The position numbers and the translations under genes are program-made. Shown here piece after piece: positions 8,474-17,781 of a DNA stretch of 39,226 nucleotides (position 1 is the stretch's first letter; each line of letters starts with the position of its first letter). Location of the stretch: contig CAUJIV010000023.1 of the NCBI GenBank assembly GCA_963205435.1, positions 1-39,226 of the forward strand, written 5' to 3'. Source of the stretch: Pseudomonadota bacterium. GTDB taxonomy: Bacteria > Pseudomonadota > Gammaproteobacteria > Burkholderiales > Rhodocyclaceae. The notes below the pieces were generated by a model. It made no database searches. It had not been told where the DNA came from and saw nothing but the letters and a program-made list of their open reading frames with translations.

Positions 8474-9478
8474 TCATCTTCCCCGCTCGCCGTCCCAGAT
8501 CAGCTTGTGCAACTGCAGTTGCACGCGCACCGGCAGGCGGTCGCGCAGCACCCATTCGGCCAGCCGCCTCGGCTCCAGCGCGCCCGCCACCGGCGAGAGC
8601 AGCAGCGGGCAGATGGCGTCGAGCCGGCGCTCGCCGATCACCCGCCGCGCCCAGTCGTAGTCCGTCTCGTCGGCGACGACGATCTTCAACTCGTCGGCGG
8701 CATTGAGGTGATCGAGATTGCGCCACAGGTTGCGTGCTTCCTCGCCCGAGCCCGGCGCCTTCAAGTCCATGACGCGCGAGACGCGCGGGTCGACGCCGGC
8801 GATGTCGAGCGCGCCGCTGGTCTCCAGCGAGACGGCGTGGCCGGCGTCGCACAGCGCCGCGAGCAGCGGCAGGCAGGCCTTCTGCGCCAGCGGCTCGCCG
8901 CCGGTGACGCAGACATGGCGCGCGCCGTGCCGCGCCACCTCGTCCAGCACCTGCTTCAGCGTCATTGCCGCGCCACCCGAGAAGGCGTATTCGGTGTCGC
9001 ACCAGGCGCAGCGCAGCGGGCAGCCGGTCAGGCGCACGAAGACCGTCGGCAGGCCGGCGCGGCTGCTCTCGCCCTGCAGGGAGAAGAAGATCTCGCTGAT
9101 GCGCAGCGAGACGGCAAGGTCGGTCGCGCGTGGGCGGGCCGGCGCCGATGAGACGGGCCGAAGATCCGGAGTTGCGAAGCTTGCGGGCAAGCCATGGTCA
9201 CCCCCTTCCCCGGGAAGGGGGGTGGGGGGAAGGCTCGCCTCGTCCGAGCCTGGAGGGGCCGGCGCCGATGAAGCGGGCCGAAGATCCGGGTTTGCGAAAC
9301 TCGCGGGCGAGCCGCGGTCGCCCCCTTTCCCGGGAAGGGGGCCGGGGGGAAGGCTCGCCTCGTCCGAGCCTGGGCGGGCCGGCGCCGCTGAGGCGGGCCG
9401 AAGATCCGAGGCCGCGAATTTCGCGGCCGAGCCACGGTCACCCCCTTCCCCGGGAAGGGGGCCGGGGGGAAGGTTCAT
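8474..9478 (-). CDS. queE: 7-carboxy-7-deazaguanine synthase with a repeat-derived N-terminal extension
   Basis: A radical-SAM enzyme making 7-carboxy-7-deazaguanine. The core starts at [13 protein letters not shown] and has the cysteine motif C-P-L-R-C-A-W-C (CxxxCxxC) that holds the iron-sulfur cluster and [10 protein letters not shown] for SAM binding; it is about 209 residues, the normal family size. The reading frame, however, starts at ATG 9478, which overlaps the cpoB stop (ATGA), and runs through three in-frame 120-bp repeats, giving 334 residues with a Pro/Gly-rich extension of 125 residues. No ATG, GTG or TTG lies between the repeats and the core; the only in-frame alternative found is TTG at 9190, within the first repeat unit, giving 238 residues. 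Which start is used cannot be settled from sequence. Confidence 0.88.
   Translation of the reverse strand: MNLPPGPLPGEGGDRGSAAKFAASDLRPASAAPARPGSDEASLPPGPLPGKGGDRGSPASFANPDLRPASSAPAPPGSDEASLPPTPLPGEGGDHGLPASFATPDLRPVSSAPARPRATDLAVSLRISEIFFSLQGESSRAGLPTVFVRLTGCPLRCAWCDTEYAFSGGAAMTLKQVLDEVARHGARHVCVTGGEPLAQKACLPLLAALCDAGHAVSLETSGALDIAGVDPRVSRVMDLKAPGSGEEARNLWRNLDHLNAADELKIVVADETDYDWARRVIGERRLDAICPLLLSPVAGALEPRRLAEWVLRDRLPVRVQLQLHKLIWDGERGR
9131..9475. repeat. Three tandem copies of a 120-bp repeat
   Basis: Units at 9131-9250, 9251-9370 and 9371-9475 (the last cut short at the cpoB stop) have an exact 120-bp period; the first two differ at about 15 positions by my count. Each unit has an inverted repeat with CCCCTTCCC and GGGAAGGGG arms (imperfect in the middle unit) and a GGCGGGCCGGCGCCG block. 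Because 120 is a multiple of 3 and each unit is open in the queE frame, the array adds 40 codons per unit. The P-L-P-G-(E/K)-GG-D-(R/H)-G translation resembles G+C-rich palindromic repeats that are scattered through many proteobacterial genomes. Confidence 0.95.
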
Positions 9479-10206
9479 TTCTTCTTCGCCAGGCGCTGCT
9501 TGGCGACCGTGGCGGCCGCGCTGGCGGGATATTTGGCGACCAGCGTCTCCAGCGTCTTGCGCGCGCCCTTGGCGTCGCCGGACTCCTGCTGGCAGTTGGC
9601 CTGGCCGAGCAACGCGTCGGGGGCCTTGGCGTCGCCCGGCCAGGACGCCGCCACCCTGGCGAACATCTCGATGGCCTTCTTGAATTCGCCGAGCTGGTAA
9701 TGGGCGCTGCCTGCCCAGTAATGTGCCGAGGGCTGGAAGGCGCTCTCCGGATAGGCCTTGATGAAGGCAAGGAAGGCGGTGAGCGCGTCCTTGTGCTTGC
9801 CGGCCTTGAACAGGTTGAGCGCCGCCTCGTAGTCGCGCGCCTCCGCCGCCGGGTCGGCGGCGGGGCCCGTTGCGCCGGCGTCCGCCGTCGCGCCGGCCTG
9901 CGGCTCGAGCTTGCGCAGGCGGCTGTCGAGGTCGATGTAGAAGTCCTTCTGGCGCTTCTGCATCGACTCGATCTCGTAGCCGAGCACCTCGACCTGGCCG
10001 CGCAGCTTGGCCACCTCGGCGCGCAGCGCCTCGATCTGGTTGGCCAGGTCGATCTGCCCGCGCGAGGCGGCTTCCAGTCGCTCCAGCCGCGCCGTGACTT
10101 CGCTGCGCAGCCGTTCGATGCGCTGGCGCGCCTCCTCGTCGTCGAACAGCGCCGCCCGCGCCGGCAGGACGAGGGCGAGGGCGAGCAGGGGGAGGAGCCG
10201 CCGCAT
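9475..10206 (-). CDS. cpoB: Cell division coordinator CpoB (YbgF)
   Basis: 243 residues. A signal peptide (MRRLLPLLALALVLPARA) directs it to the periplasm. Residues about 25-105 form a coiled coil (RIERLRSEV, QIEALRAEVAKLRGQVEVLG), which is the trimerisation region in E. coli CpoB. After an Ala/Gly/Pro linker come TPR repeats (YEAALNLFKAGKHKDALTAF, AHYWAGSAHYQLGEFKKAIE). CpoB ties Tol-Pal constriction to peptidoglycan synthesis, which fits its position 53 bp after pal. Its stop overlaps the queE start by 4 bp. Confidence 0.95.
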   Translation of the reverse strand: MRRLLPLLALALVLPARAALFDDEEARQRIERLRSEVTARLERLEAASRGQIDLANQIEALRAEVAKLRGQVEVLGYEIESMQKRQKDFYIDLDSRLRKLEPQAGATADAGATGPAADPAAEARDYEAALNLFKAGKHKDALTAFLAFIKAYPESAFQPSAHYWAGSAHYQLGEFKKAIEMFARVAASWPGDAKAPDALLGQANCQQESGDAKGARKTLETLVAKYPASAAATVAKQRLAKKK

Positions 10207-10259
10207 CTCAGCGGCAGCCCGGCAGCCGGATCATCGGGCGCGCGCGCAGGCCGGTCATG

Positions 10260-10790
10260 TCAGAACTCGCCGCTGTAGAGCATGTCGTCGCGGCGGTTCT
10301 GCGACCAGCAGGCCTCGGTCGATTCGCTGCAGCGCGGCTTCTCCTCGCCGAGGCTGACGGCCTCGAGCTGGTCCTCGCGGGCGCCGAGCAGCATCAGCAT
10401 CTTCTTCAGCGCCTCGGCCCGCTTCTGGCCGAGCGCCAGGTTGTACTCGCGGCTGCCGCGCTCGTCGGCGTTGCCCTGGATCAGCATCCTGACTTTCGGG
10501 TTGGCGACGAGGAAGCGGGCGTGCGCCTCGACCAGCGACTTGAACTCGTCCTTGATGACGTAGCTGTCGAAGTCGAAGAACACGCTGCGCTGGGCCAGCG
10601 CGCCCTGGCGGACGGCATCCAGCGCCGTGCCGCCTTGTCCGTCGGCGGTCACCGGCTTGACCTCGGCGCCGCCGATCGGCTTGGCGCCGCGGTCCTCCAC
10701 CGGTGCGCCGGCCTGCTCCGGCTCGCTGGTGGTGCCGCAGCCGCCGATCAGGACGGCGGCCGCGAATAAAACGATCAGATGGTTGCGCAT
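10260..10790 (-). CDS. pal: Peptidoglycan-associated lipoprotein Pal
   Basis: 176 residues. A lipoprotein signal ends in I-G-G-C with the lipidated Cys18, so the protein is anchored in the outer membrane facing the periplasm. A flexible linker (about 19-70) leads to an OmpA-like peptidoglycan-binding domain with VFFDFDSYVIKDEF, QGNADERGSREYN and ALGQKRAEAL, including the Asp and Arg residues that bind diaminopimelate. Pal works with TolB and the TolQRA motor in outer-membrane constriction at division. The gene lies 18 bp after tolB. Confidence 0.97.
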   Translation of the reverse strand: MRNHLIVLFAAAVLIGGCGTTSEPEQAGAPVEDRGAKPIGGAEVKPVTADGQGGTALDAVRQGALAQRSVFFDFDSYVIKDEFKSLVEAHARFLVANPKVRMLIQGNADERGSREYNLALGQKRAEALKKMLMLLGAREDQLEAVSLGEEKPRCSESTEACWSQNRRDDMLYSGEF

Positions 10791-10808
10791 GGCTTTCTCC
10801 GTTGGCGA

Positions 10809-12083
10809 TCAGTGCTTCATGAAAGGGCCCCAGGCCGGTTCCCGCACGTCGCCGGCCTGGACCGAGAGCTTCTGCTTGACCCGGCCGTCGCTGGAGACGG
10901 CGGCCAGCACGCCGCGGCCGCCGATTTCCGAGGCATAGAGGATCATGCGGCCGTTGGGGGCGAAGCTGGGCGACTCGTCCTTGGCCGAGTCGGTGAGGAT
11001 CTGCGTCTGCCGCGTGGCGAGGTCCATCAGGGCGAGTTGGAAGCGGCCCTCGTTGCGCGTGACGAAGGCCAGGCTCCTGCCGTCCGGCGACAGGCGCGGG
11101 CTGACGTTGTAATTGCCCTCGAAGGTGACGCGCTGGGCGGCGCCGCCGCCGGCCGGCACGCGGTAGATCTGCGGGCTGCCGCCGCGGTCCGAGGTGAAGT
11201 AGATGAACTGGCCGTCGGGCGAATAGAAGGGCTCGGTGTCGATGCCGCTGGAAGAGGCCAGCCGCGTGACGCCGCTGCCGTCGGCGTTGAGCGAGTAGAG
11301 CTGCGAGCCGCCGTCCTTGGTCAGCACCACGGCCAGCTTGCTGCCGTCGGGCGACCAGGCCGGCGCCGAGTTGGAGCCCTTGAAGTTGGCGGCGACGTGG
11401 CGGCGGCCGCTGGCCAGCGAATGCACGTAGACCACCGGCTTCTTCGCCTCGAAGGAGACGTAGGCGAGGCGGCTGCCGTCGGGCGACCAGGCCGGCGAGA
11501 TGATCGGCTCGCGCGAGGCCAGCGCGGCCTGTGCGTTCATGCCGTCGGCGTCGGCGATCTGCAGCTCGAAGCGGCCGCCGCTCTTGACGACGTAGGCGAT
11601 GCGGGTGGAGAAGATGCCCGGCTCGCCGAGCAGCTTCTCGTAGACGTAGTCGGCGATGCGGTGGCCGGTGGTGCGGCCCTGCTGCGACGTCATGACGTAG
11701 GCGAGGCCGCCGAGCGAAGCCTGCTTCTGCACGTCGTGCAGGCGGAAGCGCACCTCGTAGCGGCCGTTGACGGCCGGCACGACGCTGCCGGCGACGAGGG
11801 CGTCGGCGCCGCGCGCCTTCCAGTCGGCGAAATTGACGGCGGCGTTCTCGGCCAGCGGGGCGCCCGCCTCGACCAGCCGGAACAGGCCGCTGCGCTCGAG
11901 GTCGGCGCGCACCACCATGGCGACGGCGCGGGCGATGCCCGGCTCGCCGGCGAAGTCGGCGATGGCGACGGGGATGCGGTTGGCGCCGGCGCCGGTGATC
12001 TCGATGGTCAGCTGGGCGCGGGCGGCGAGGGACAGCGCGAAAACGGCGAGGGCCAGGGCGGCGCGGGCGAAGGCGGAGATCAT
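10809..12083 (-). CDS. tolB: Tol-Pal system protein TolB
   Basis: 424 residues. A signal peptide (MISAFARAALALAVFALSLAARA) is followed by an alpha/beta N-terminal domain (about 25-165) and a C-terminal beta-propeller with repeated W-SPDGS-LAYVS / SPDGQFIYFTSDR / SPDGRSLAFVT blades. TolB is periplasmic and links Pal to the inner-membrane TolQRA complex. A TATAAT box at 12115-12110 on the minus strand, next to the tolA stop, suggests an additional promoter for tolB-pal-cpoB, as known for this operon in enterobacteria. Confidence 0.97.
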   Translation of the reverse strand: MISAFARAALALAVFALSLAARAQLTIEITGAGANRIPVAIADFAGEPGIARAVAMVVRADLERSGLFRLVEAGAPLAENAAVNFADWKARGADALVAGSVVPAVNGRYEVRFRLHDVQKQASLGGLAYVMTSQQGRTTGHRIADYVYEKLLGEPGIFSTRIAYVVKSGGRFELQIADADGMNAQAALASREPIISPAWSPDGSRLAYVSFEAKKPVVYVHSLASGRRHVAANFKGSNSAPAWSPDGSKLAVVLTKDGGSQLYSLNADGSGVTRLASSSGIDTEPFYSPDGQFIYFTSDRGGSPQIYRVPAGGGAAQRVTFEGNYNVSPRLSPDGRSLAFVTRNEGRFQLALMDLATRQTQILTDSAKDESPSFAPNGRMILYASEIGGRGVLAAVSSDGRVKQKLSVQAGDVREPAWGPFMKH

Positions 12084-12109
12084 CGCTGGTGTGGGCGGGC
12101 CATCCGCGA

Positions 12110-12115
12110 ATTATA
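12110..12115 (-). promoter_or_regulatory. Possible internal promoter -10 box before tolB
   Basis: TATAAT, preceded directly by TG, lies 26 bp before the tolB ATG in the 40-bp tolA-tolB gap. No good -35 hexamer is found at 16-18 bp, so it may be weak or depend on the upstream TG. Confidence 0.45.
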
Positions 12116-12123
12116 CATTCCAG

Positions 12124-12885
12124 TCAGTCCTCGAGCGGACGGAAGCGCAATTCGAGATTGCGGCTGAACAATTCGCCCTGCTCGGGCTTCGGCAGAGGGC
12201 TGGACTTGAGGATGGCGCGCTCGATGGCATTGTCATAGGCGGCGTGGCCGCTGCTGTGCTTCAGCCGGACGCTGAGAATCTCGCCGCCGGGCAGTTGTAC
12301 GACGTCGAAGACGGCCTCCGGGTTCCCCTTGATGTCCGGCGGCAGCACGAGGTTGCCCTTGATCTTGCCCTTGATCTTGCCGATGTAGTCGGCCGCCGCT
12401 CGATCGCGCGCCGCCGCGGCCTGGGCCGCCTTCATCTGCGCCAGCTCCTGCGCCGCCATCTGCCGTTCGCGCTCGGCCGCCAGCACCTTCAATTCCCAGT
12501 CCAGCAGTTGCCGGCTGGCCTTGTCGGGTTCCGTTTTTTTCGGCTCGGCCTTCGGTTCCGGCTTGGGCTCGGCTTTCGTCTTGGGCTTTTCCTTCTCCTT
12601 GAGGGCGATGTCCGGCCTGGGCGGCGGCGCCGGCTTCGGCTCGGCCTTCGTTTCCGTCTTGGGCTGGATTTTCGGCGCTGGCGCCGGCTCGGGCGGCGCG
12701 ACCGCGGCGGGCGCCGGCGCCGGCATTGCCCGCACCAACTCCACCTCGACCGCCTCCGGAGTCCGCGTCTGCCAGCGGATGCCATACACCAGCAGGACGA
12801 TCAGCGCGACATGGACGGCGACGGTCAGCGCCGCCGCGGCCTTCTTGCCCGGATCCTCGCGGTCGTCGAAGAGGGCGCCGCTCAT
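12124..12885 (-). CDS. tolA: Cell envelope integrity protein TolA
   Basis: 253 residues. A short cytoplasmic N-terminus (MSGALFDDREDPGKK) precedes one membrane helix (about 17-35). A long Pro/Lys/Glu/Ala-rich periplasmic region follows with PKPEPKAEPKKTEP-type runs, then a helical stretch (KVLAAERERQMAAQELAQMK), and a C-terminal TonB/TolA-like domain that ends SRNLELRFRPLED. It transmits the TolQR proton-motive force to TolB/Pal. The ATG at 12885 was chosen because it overlaps the tolR stop by 4 bp and gives the membrane helix near the N-terminus; a longer open frame upstream is not conserved sequence. Confidence 0.95.
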   Translation of the reverse strand: MSGALFDDREDPGKKAAAALTVAVHVALIVLLVYGIRWQTRTPEAVEVELVRAMPAPAPAAVAPPEPAPAPKIQPKTETKAEPKPAPPPRPDIALKEKEKPKTKAEPKPEPKAEPKKTEPDKASRQLLDWELKVLAAERERQMAAQELAQMKAAQAAAARDRAAADYIGKIKGKIKGNLVLPPDIKGNPEAVFDVVQLPGGEILSVRLKHSSGHAAYDNAIERAILKSSPLPKPEQGELFSRNLELRFRPLED

Positions 12886-13286
12886 TGTCCCAGCTGCACC
12901 AGCAGGCCGACGCGGGCCACCTGCTGCTTCTGCAGGTCGTCCATCACCTGCATGATCGCCTCGTAGCGCACGCTCTTGTCGCCGGCGACCACCACCGCCT
13001 GCTGCGGATCCTTCCGCTGCGCCTCGGCCACCAGGCGCAGCAGCTCGTCGCGGCTGACGTCGCGCGGCGCGGCATTGGGCGTGGCGCGGAAGGCCAGCGT
13101 GCGGTCGGCGCGCACGATCACCTGCACGGGCTCGGCCGGCGCCTGCGAGGCCTTGCCGACGCTGGGCACGTCCACCGTGGATACCTGGATCAGCGGCGCC
13201 GTCACCATGAAGATCACCAGCAGCACCAGCATCACGTCGATGTAGGGTACGACGTTGATCTCGTTCATCAGGCGGCGCTGCCTCAT
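12882..13286 (-). CDS. tolR: TolR, ExbD/TolR family motor subunit
   Basis: 134 residues. It starts MRQRRLMNEINVVPYIDVML; the single membrane helix contains the essential Asp in PYIDVMLVLLVIFMV that carries protons with TolQ. The periplasmic domain follows (VDVPSVGKASQAP, GDKSVRYEAIMQVMDDL). The start overlaps the tolQ stop by 4 bp and the stop overlaps tolA by 4 bp, so the three motor genes are probably translationally coupled. Confidence 0.96.
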   Translation of the reverse strand: MRQRRLMNEINVVPYIDVMLVLLVIFMVTAPLIQVSTVDVPSVGKASQAPAEPVQVIVRADRTLAFRATPNAAPRDVSRDELLRLVAEAQRKDPQQAVVVAGDKSVRYEAIMQVMDDLQKQQVARVGLLVQLGQ

Positions 13287-13960
13287 CGCAGCTGCCTCTG
13301 CAGGATGTTGGAGAACTCCTCCATGAAGCTCTCGAAGCGGATGCTGACGCGATCGATGTCGTGGGCGTAGCGGTTGTAGGCGACGACGGCGGGAATCGCG
13401 GCGAAGAGGCCGATGGCGGTGGCCACCAGCGCCTCGGCGATGCCCGGCGCGACATGGGCCAGCGTCGCCGAGCTGACGTTGGCGAGGCCGCGGAAGGCGT
13501 TCATGATGCCCCACACCGTGCCAAACAGGCCGACATAGGGGCTGACCGAGCCGACCGAGGCGAGGAAGGCCAGATGCGACTCGAGGTGGTCCATCTCGCG
13601 CTGGTAGGTGGCGCGCATGGCGCGCCGCGCGCCGTCGACGATGGTGGCCGGGTCGAGCGACTTCTGCCCGCGCAGCTTGGTGAACTCGCGGTAGCCGGCC
13701 TCGAAGATGCGCTCCAGCGCGCCGGCGCCGTGGCGGTCGTTGACCGCGCTCTGGTAGAGGGCGTTGAGGTCGCCGCCGCTCCAGAAGTCGCGCTCGAACT
13801 GCTCGGTCCGGCTGCGCGCGTCGCGGATGGCGAACCCCTTGCGGAAGATCCAGTACCAGGACATCAGGGACACCGCCGCCAGCAGCAGCATCACTGCCTT
13901 GACCGGCACGCTGGCGTTGGCGACGAGCGTGAGAATCGACAGGTCGGTGGTGACGTTCAT
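13283..13960 (-). CDS. tolQ: TolQ, MotA/TolQ/ExbB family proton channel subunit
   Basis: 225 residues with three predicted membrane helices: about 15-40 (VKAVMLLLAAVSLMSWYWIF), about 130-160 and about 165-190. The family signature is visible in LASVGSVSPYVGLFGTVWGI and GIAEALVATAIGLFAAIPAVVAYN, which line the proton path with TolR Asp. It is located in the inner membrane and forms the motor of the Tol-Pal machine. It overlaps ybgC and tolR by 4 bp each. Confidence 0.97.
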   Translation of the reverse strand: MNVTTDLSILTLVANASVPVKAVMLLLAAVSLMSWYWIFRKGFAIRDARSRTEQFERDFWSGGDLNALYQSAVNDRHGAGALERIFEAGYREFTKLRGQKSLDPATIVDGARRAMRATYQREMDHLESHLAFLASVGSVSPYVGLFGTVWGIMNAFRGLANVSSATLAHVAPGIAEALVATAIGLFAAIPAVVAYNRYAHDIDRVSIRFESFMEEFSNILQRQLR

Positions 13961-14382
13961 CGGGCTTCCATCTTGTTTTTGAGAGGCGCCGGCAGGGCGG
14001 CCGGCTTCATTTTCACGGCGTCGAGGCAGGCGACGCGCACCGTCGCTTCGACCAGGATTTCGCCGTCGCGTTCAATCCGCTGCTTCAGCGTGATCTGGGC
14101 GCGGCCCGCCGCCGCCGGCGCGGTCAGCACGGCGAGCCGCTCGTCGAGCCGCGCCGGCTTCAGGTATTCGATGTTGAGCGAGCGCACGACGAAGACGACG
14201 CCGGCGTCTTGCGCCAGCCGCTGCTGTTCGAAGCCCAGCGCGCGCAGCCACTCGGTGCGCCCGCGCTCGAGGAAGCGCAGGTAGCTGGCGTAATAGACGA
14301 CTCCGGCCGCGTCGGTGTCCTCGTAATAGACGCGCACCGGGAAGGCGAACGGCCCGGCTGCCGGATCGTGGGCGGGCGGCAT
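13957..14382 (-). CDS. ybgC: Acyl-CoA thioesterase YbgC
   Basis: 141 residues, hotdog fold. The catalytic Asp lies in YYEDTDAAGVVYYASYLRFL, the 4-hydroxybenzoyl-CoA thioesterase family signature, followed by ERGRTEWLRALGF. YbgC hydrolyses short- and medium-chain acyl-CoA or acyl-ACP thioesters and is regularly the first gene of the tol-pal cluster, where it is associated with phospholipid enzymes at the inner membrane. It begins 38 bp after ruvB and overlaps tolQ by 4 bp. Confidence 0.96.
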   Translation of the reverse strand: MPPAHDPAAGPFAFPVRVYYEDTDAAGVVYYASYLRFLERGRTEWLRALGFEQQRLAQDAGVVFVVRSLNIEYLKPARLDERLAVLTAPAAAGRAQITLKQRIERDGEILVEATVRVACLDAVKMKPAALPAPLKNKMEAR

Positions 14383-14420
14383 GCCGGCATTTTACCCCCG
14401 CGGGACGACCGCGCGGCCGG

Positions 14421-15454
<1,034 letters not shown>

Positions 15455-15458
<4 letters not shown>

Positions 15459-16510
15459 GTCGCTGCGTCCTCTTCCTGTCCCTCGCGCGCCCGGGTCCAG
15501 TGCGCGACGAGCACGTGGCCGAGGGCCAGCAGCACCGGACCGAGGAAGATGCCGATGAAGCCGAAGGCCAGCACGCCGCCGAAGACGCCGAGGGCGATCA
15601 ACAGGATCGGCAGGCTGGCGCTGCGGCTGATCAGCAGCGGCTTGACAAAATTGTCCACGCTGCTGATGACGGCGATGCCGTAGGCCACCATGAAGATGGC
15701 CCAGCCGGTCTGGCCCTGGTCGTAGAGCCAGAAGGCGGCGCCGCCCCAGATCAGCGGCGGACCGATCGGGATCATCGAGAGGAAGAAGGTCGCCGCGGCG
15801 AGCAGCAGGGCGCCAGGCACGCCGGCGACGAGGAAGCCGGCCAGCGCCACCAGCGCCTGGGCGGCGGCGGTGCCGACGATGCCGATCATGACGCCCATCA
15901 CCGTGCCCTGCGCCAGGGCCAGCATCTGCCCGCCCAGCTCGCCGCCCAGCTGGCGGCTGGTTTCGGCGAGGCGACGCGCCAGGGTCGGCCCGTCACGGTA
16001 GAAGAAGAAGACGATGAACAACACCAGCGCCAGTTGCAGCAGGCCCTCGCCGGCGAGGGCGACGATCCTGAACAGCAGGCGGCGCGCCGGATCGAAGAAC
16101 TGCCCGAGCAGCTTGCTCAGCTCGTCGCGGTTGTCCAGCAGGCTGCGCCAGTAGGCGTCGAGCTGCTCGCCGACCAGCGGCACGCGGACGAGCCATTCGG
16201 GCGGGGCGACGGAAGCGTGCTGGACGAACAGGCGCAGCTTGTCGACCAGCGCCGGCACCGTGTCGGCGAGGCTGGCGGCGAGAAAGACCATCGGCACCAG
16301 CACGACCAGCATCAGCAGCAGGGTGCTCAGCGCCGCCGCCGCCGCCGGGCGGTTGCCGAGGCGGCCGAGCAGCCAGGCGTAGAGCGGCCAGGTGGCGACG
16401 CAGACGATGGCGGCGAAGAGGATGGCGGCGATGAACGGCTGCAGGATGAGGAAGCAGCCGAGCGCCAGCAGGGTGACGAGCGCGATGCGGACGAGGCGGG
16501 TGTTGTCCAT
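15455..16510 (-). CDS. AI-2E family transporter (PerM-like membrane protein)
   Basis: 351 residues with about eight membrane helices: two near the N-terminus ([20 protein letters not shown] and the following strand), then a soluble segment (about 100-150), then a hydrophobic C-terminal half with [15 protein letters not shown] and [17 protein letters not shown], characteristic of the family. Members export autoinducer-2 or act as ion antiporters; substrate cannot be assigned here. It is inserted between ruvA and ruvB, leaving a 105-bp gap from ruvA, and has a TACAAT box (16526-16521) very close to its ATG, so it may be expressed independently of ruvA. Confidence 0.9.
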
Positions 16511-16520
16511 GCTGCGCGGG

Positions 16521-16526
16521 ATTGTA
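16521..16526 (-). promoter_or_regulatory. Possible -10 box before the AI-2E family gene
   Basis: TACAAT (5 of 6 consensus) is set in GGGGTACAATCCC. It lies only 10 bp before the ATG, so a transcript starting here would be nearly leaderless. No convincing -35 was found, and the placement behind the 11-bp inverted repeat may not be accidental. Confidence 0.35.
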
Positions 16527-16533
16527 CCCCTCG

Positions 16534-16569
16534 GGCATTTTCCCGGCCTCTCGCGACAGGGAAAATGCC
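16534..16569. repeat. 11-bp perfect inverted repeat between ruvA and the AI-2E family gene
   Basis: GGCATTTTCCC at 16534-16544 and GGGAAAATGCC at 16559-16569 are exact reverse complements separated by 14 bases. As RNA it forms an 11-bp hairpin in the ruvA 3' region. There is no T tract after it on either strand, so a classic terminator is unlikely; an mRNA-stabilising hairpin or a protein-binding operator are alternatives. Confidence 0.85.
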
Positions 16570-16615
16570 GGCGCCGCGGCGTCGGTCCCCTTCCGGCGGG
16601 CGTGCGGGAATGCCG

Positions 16616-17191
16616 TCAGGCCTTCGACAGCGATTTCAGCGCCTGGCGGATGCCGTCGGAAACCGAGATGTCGGCGGCCAGCGGCCTCATCGCCGCCAGC
16701 GCCTCGCGCTCGTTGTAGCCGAGGGCCAGGAGGGCGTTGAGGATGTCGCTTGCCGAAGAAGCCGGCGCGGTCTGGGCGATGGGGCCCACGCCCTTGAAGC
16801 GGTCGCGCAATTCCAGCAGCAGGCGCTCGGCCGTCTTCTTGCCGATGCCGGGAATCTTCGTCAGCCGGCCGCTTTCCTGCGCCGCCACCGCCTGCGCCAG
16901 CTCGGCCACGGAGAGGCCGGAGAGCACCGCCAGCGCCGTGCGCGCGCCGATGCCGGAGATCTTCAGCAACTGGCGGAAGGCGCTTCGCTCGGCCTCCGTG
17001 GCGAAGCCGAACAGCTGCTGGGCATCCTCGCGCACCACGAGATGCGTGTGCAGGCTCACCCGCTCGCCGGCGGCGGGCAGGTTGTAGTAGGTGCTCATCG
17101 GCACGTCGATCTCGTAGCCGACGCCGGCCACGTCGAGCGTGATCTGCGGCGGGTTCTTCTCGAGCAGGATGCCGGCGAGGCGGCCGATCAT
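16616..17191 (-). CDS. ruvA: Holliday junction branch-migration protein RuvA
   Basis: 191 residues. RuvA tetramers hold the four-way junction flat for RuvB. The N-terminal OB fold starts [20 protein letters not shown] and contains the [15 protein letters not shown] segment; helix-hairpin-helix motifs follow ([18 protein letters not shown] and [19 protein letters not shown]); a flexible linker and the RuvB-binding C-terminal domain ([16 protein letters not shown]) complete it. A TACAAT box at 17224-17219 upstream could be a minor promoter. It is followed by the 11-bp inverted repeat. Confidence 0.98.
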   Translation of the reverse strand: MIGRLAGILLEKNPPQITLDVAGVGYEIDVPMSTYYNLPAAGERVSLHTHLVVREDAQQLFGFATEAERSAFRQLLKISGIGARTALAVLSGLSVAELAQAVAAQESGRLTKIPGIGKKTAERLLLELRDRFKGVGPIAQTAPASSASDILNALLALGYNEREALAAMRPLAADISVSDGIRQALKSLSKA

Positions 17192-17233
17192 GCGCGTCCT
17201 TTCCCGGGGCGATGGCGCATTGTAGCCGTGCCG

Positions 17234-17776
17234 CTATCTAAGCCGGCCGCGGCGTAGGCGCAGGCCGGCGGTCGGCAGGGCGCCGAGGCCGTGGCCGCCG
17301 TGGGCGTGGCAGATGGCGCAGGCGAGGGCGTCGGCGGCGTCCTCGGCGGGATCGCCGGGCAGGGCGAGCAGGCGCCGCACCATGTGCAGCACCTGCTCCT
17401 TGGCGGCATGGCCGTGGCCGACGACCGACTGCTTGACCTGCAGCGCGGTGTACTCGGCGACCGGCAGCTCGGCGTCGACCGCGGCGCAGATGGCGGCGCC
17501 GCGCGCCTGGCCGAGCAGCAGGGTGGACTGGGGATTGACGTTGACGAAGACGATCTCGACGGCGATCTGCTGCGGCTTGTGCTCGGCGATGACTTGGCGC
17601 AGGCCGCCGAGGATCGTCTTCAGGCGCAGCGGCAGGCTGCCCTGCTCCGGCGTGCGCACGCAGCCGCTGGCGACGTAGGCCAGCCGGCCGCCGCTCTTCT
17701 CGACGACGCCGAAGCCGGTGATCCTCAGCCCCGGATCGATGCCGAGGATGCGCACGGGCGCGGCTGTTTCGGCCAC
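17234..17776 (-). CDS. ruvC: Crossover junction endodeoxyribonuclease RuvC
   Basis: 180 residues from the GTG at 17776. RuvC cuts Holliday junctions symmetrically as a dimer. The RNase H-like fold has catalytic Asp14 in [11 protein letters not shown], Glu in [11 protein letters not shown], and Asp residues in the C-terminal [15 protein letters not shown]. The GTG start was chosen since it lies 5 bp after the yebC stop and gives the expected length; no ATG fits. The genes of the complete resolvasome (ruvC, ruvA, ruvB) are in the same direction but interrupted by one membrane-protein gene. Confidence 0.95.
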   Translation of the reverse strand: MAETAAPVRILGIDPGLRITGFGVVEKSGGRLAYVASGCVRTPEQGSLPLRLKTILGGLRQVIAEHKPQQIAVEIVFVNVNPQSTLLLGQARGAAICAAVDAELPVAEYTALQVKQSVVGHGHAAKEQVLHMVRRLLALPGDPAEDAADALACAICHAHGGHGLGALPTAGLRLRRGRLR

Positions 17777-17781
17777 CAGGC

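Noticed and set aside
9131-9475. Possible CRISPR array
   Set aside because: The 120-bp units are contiguous and similar throughout, with no short repeat and unique spacer pattern, and no cas genes are nearby.
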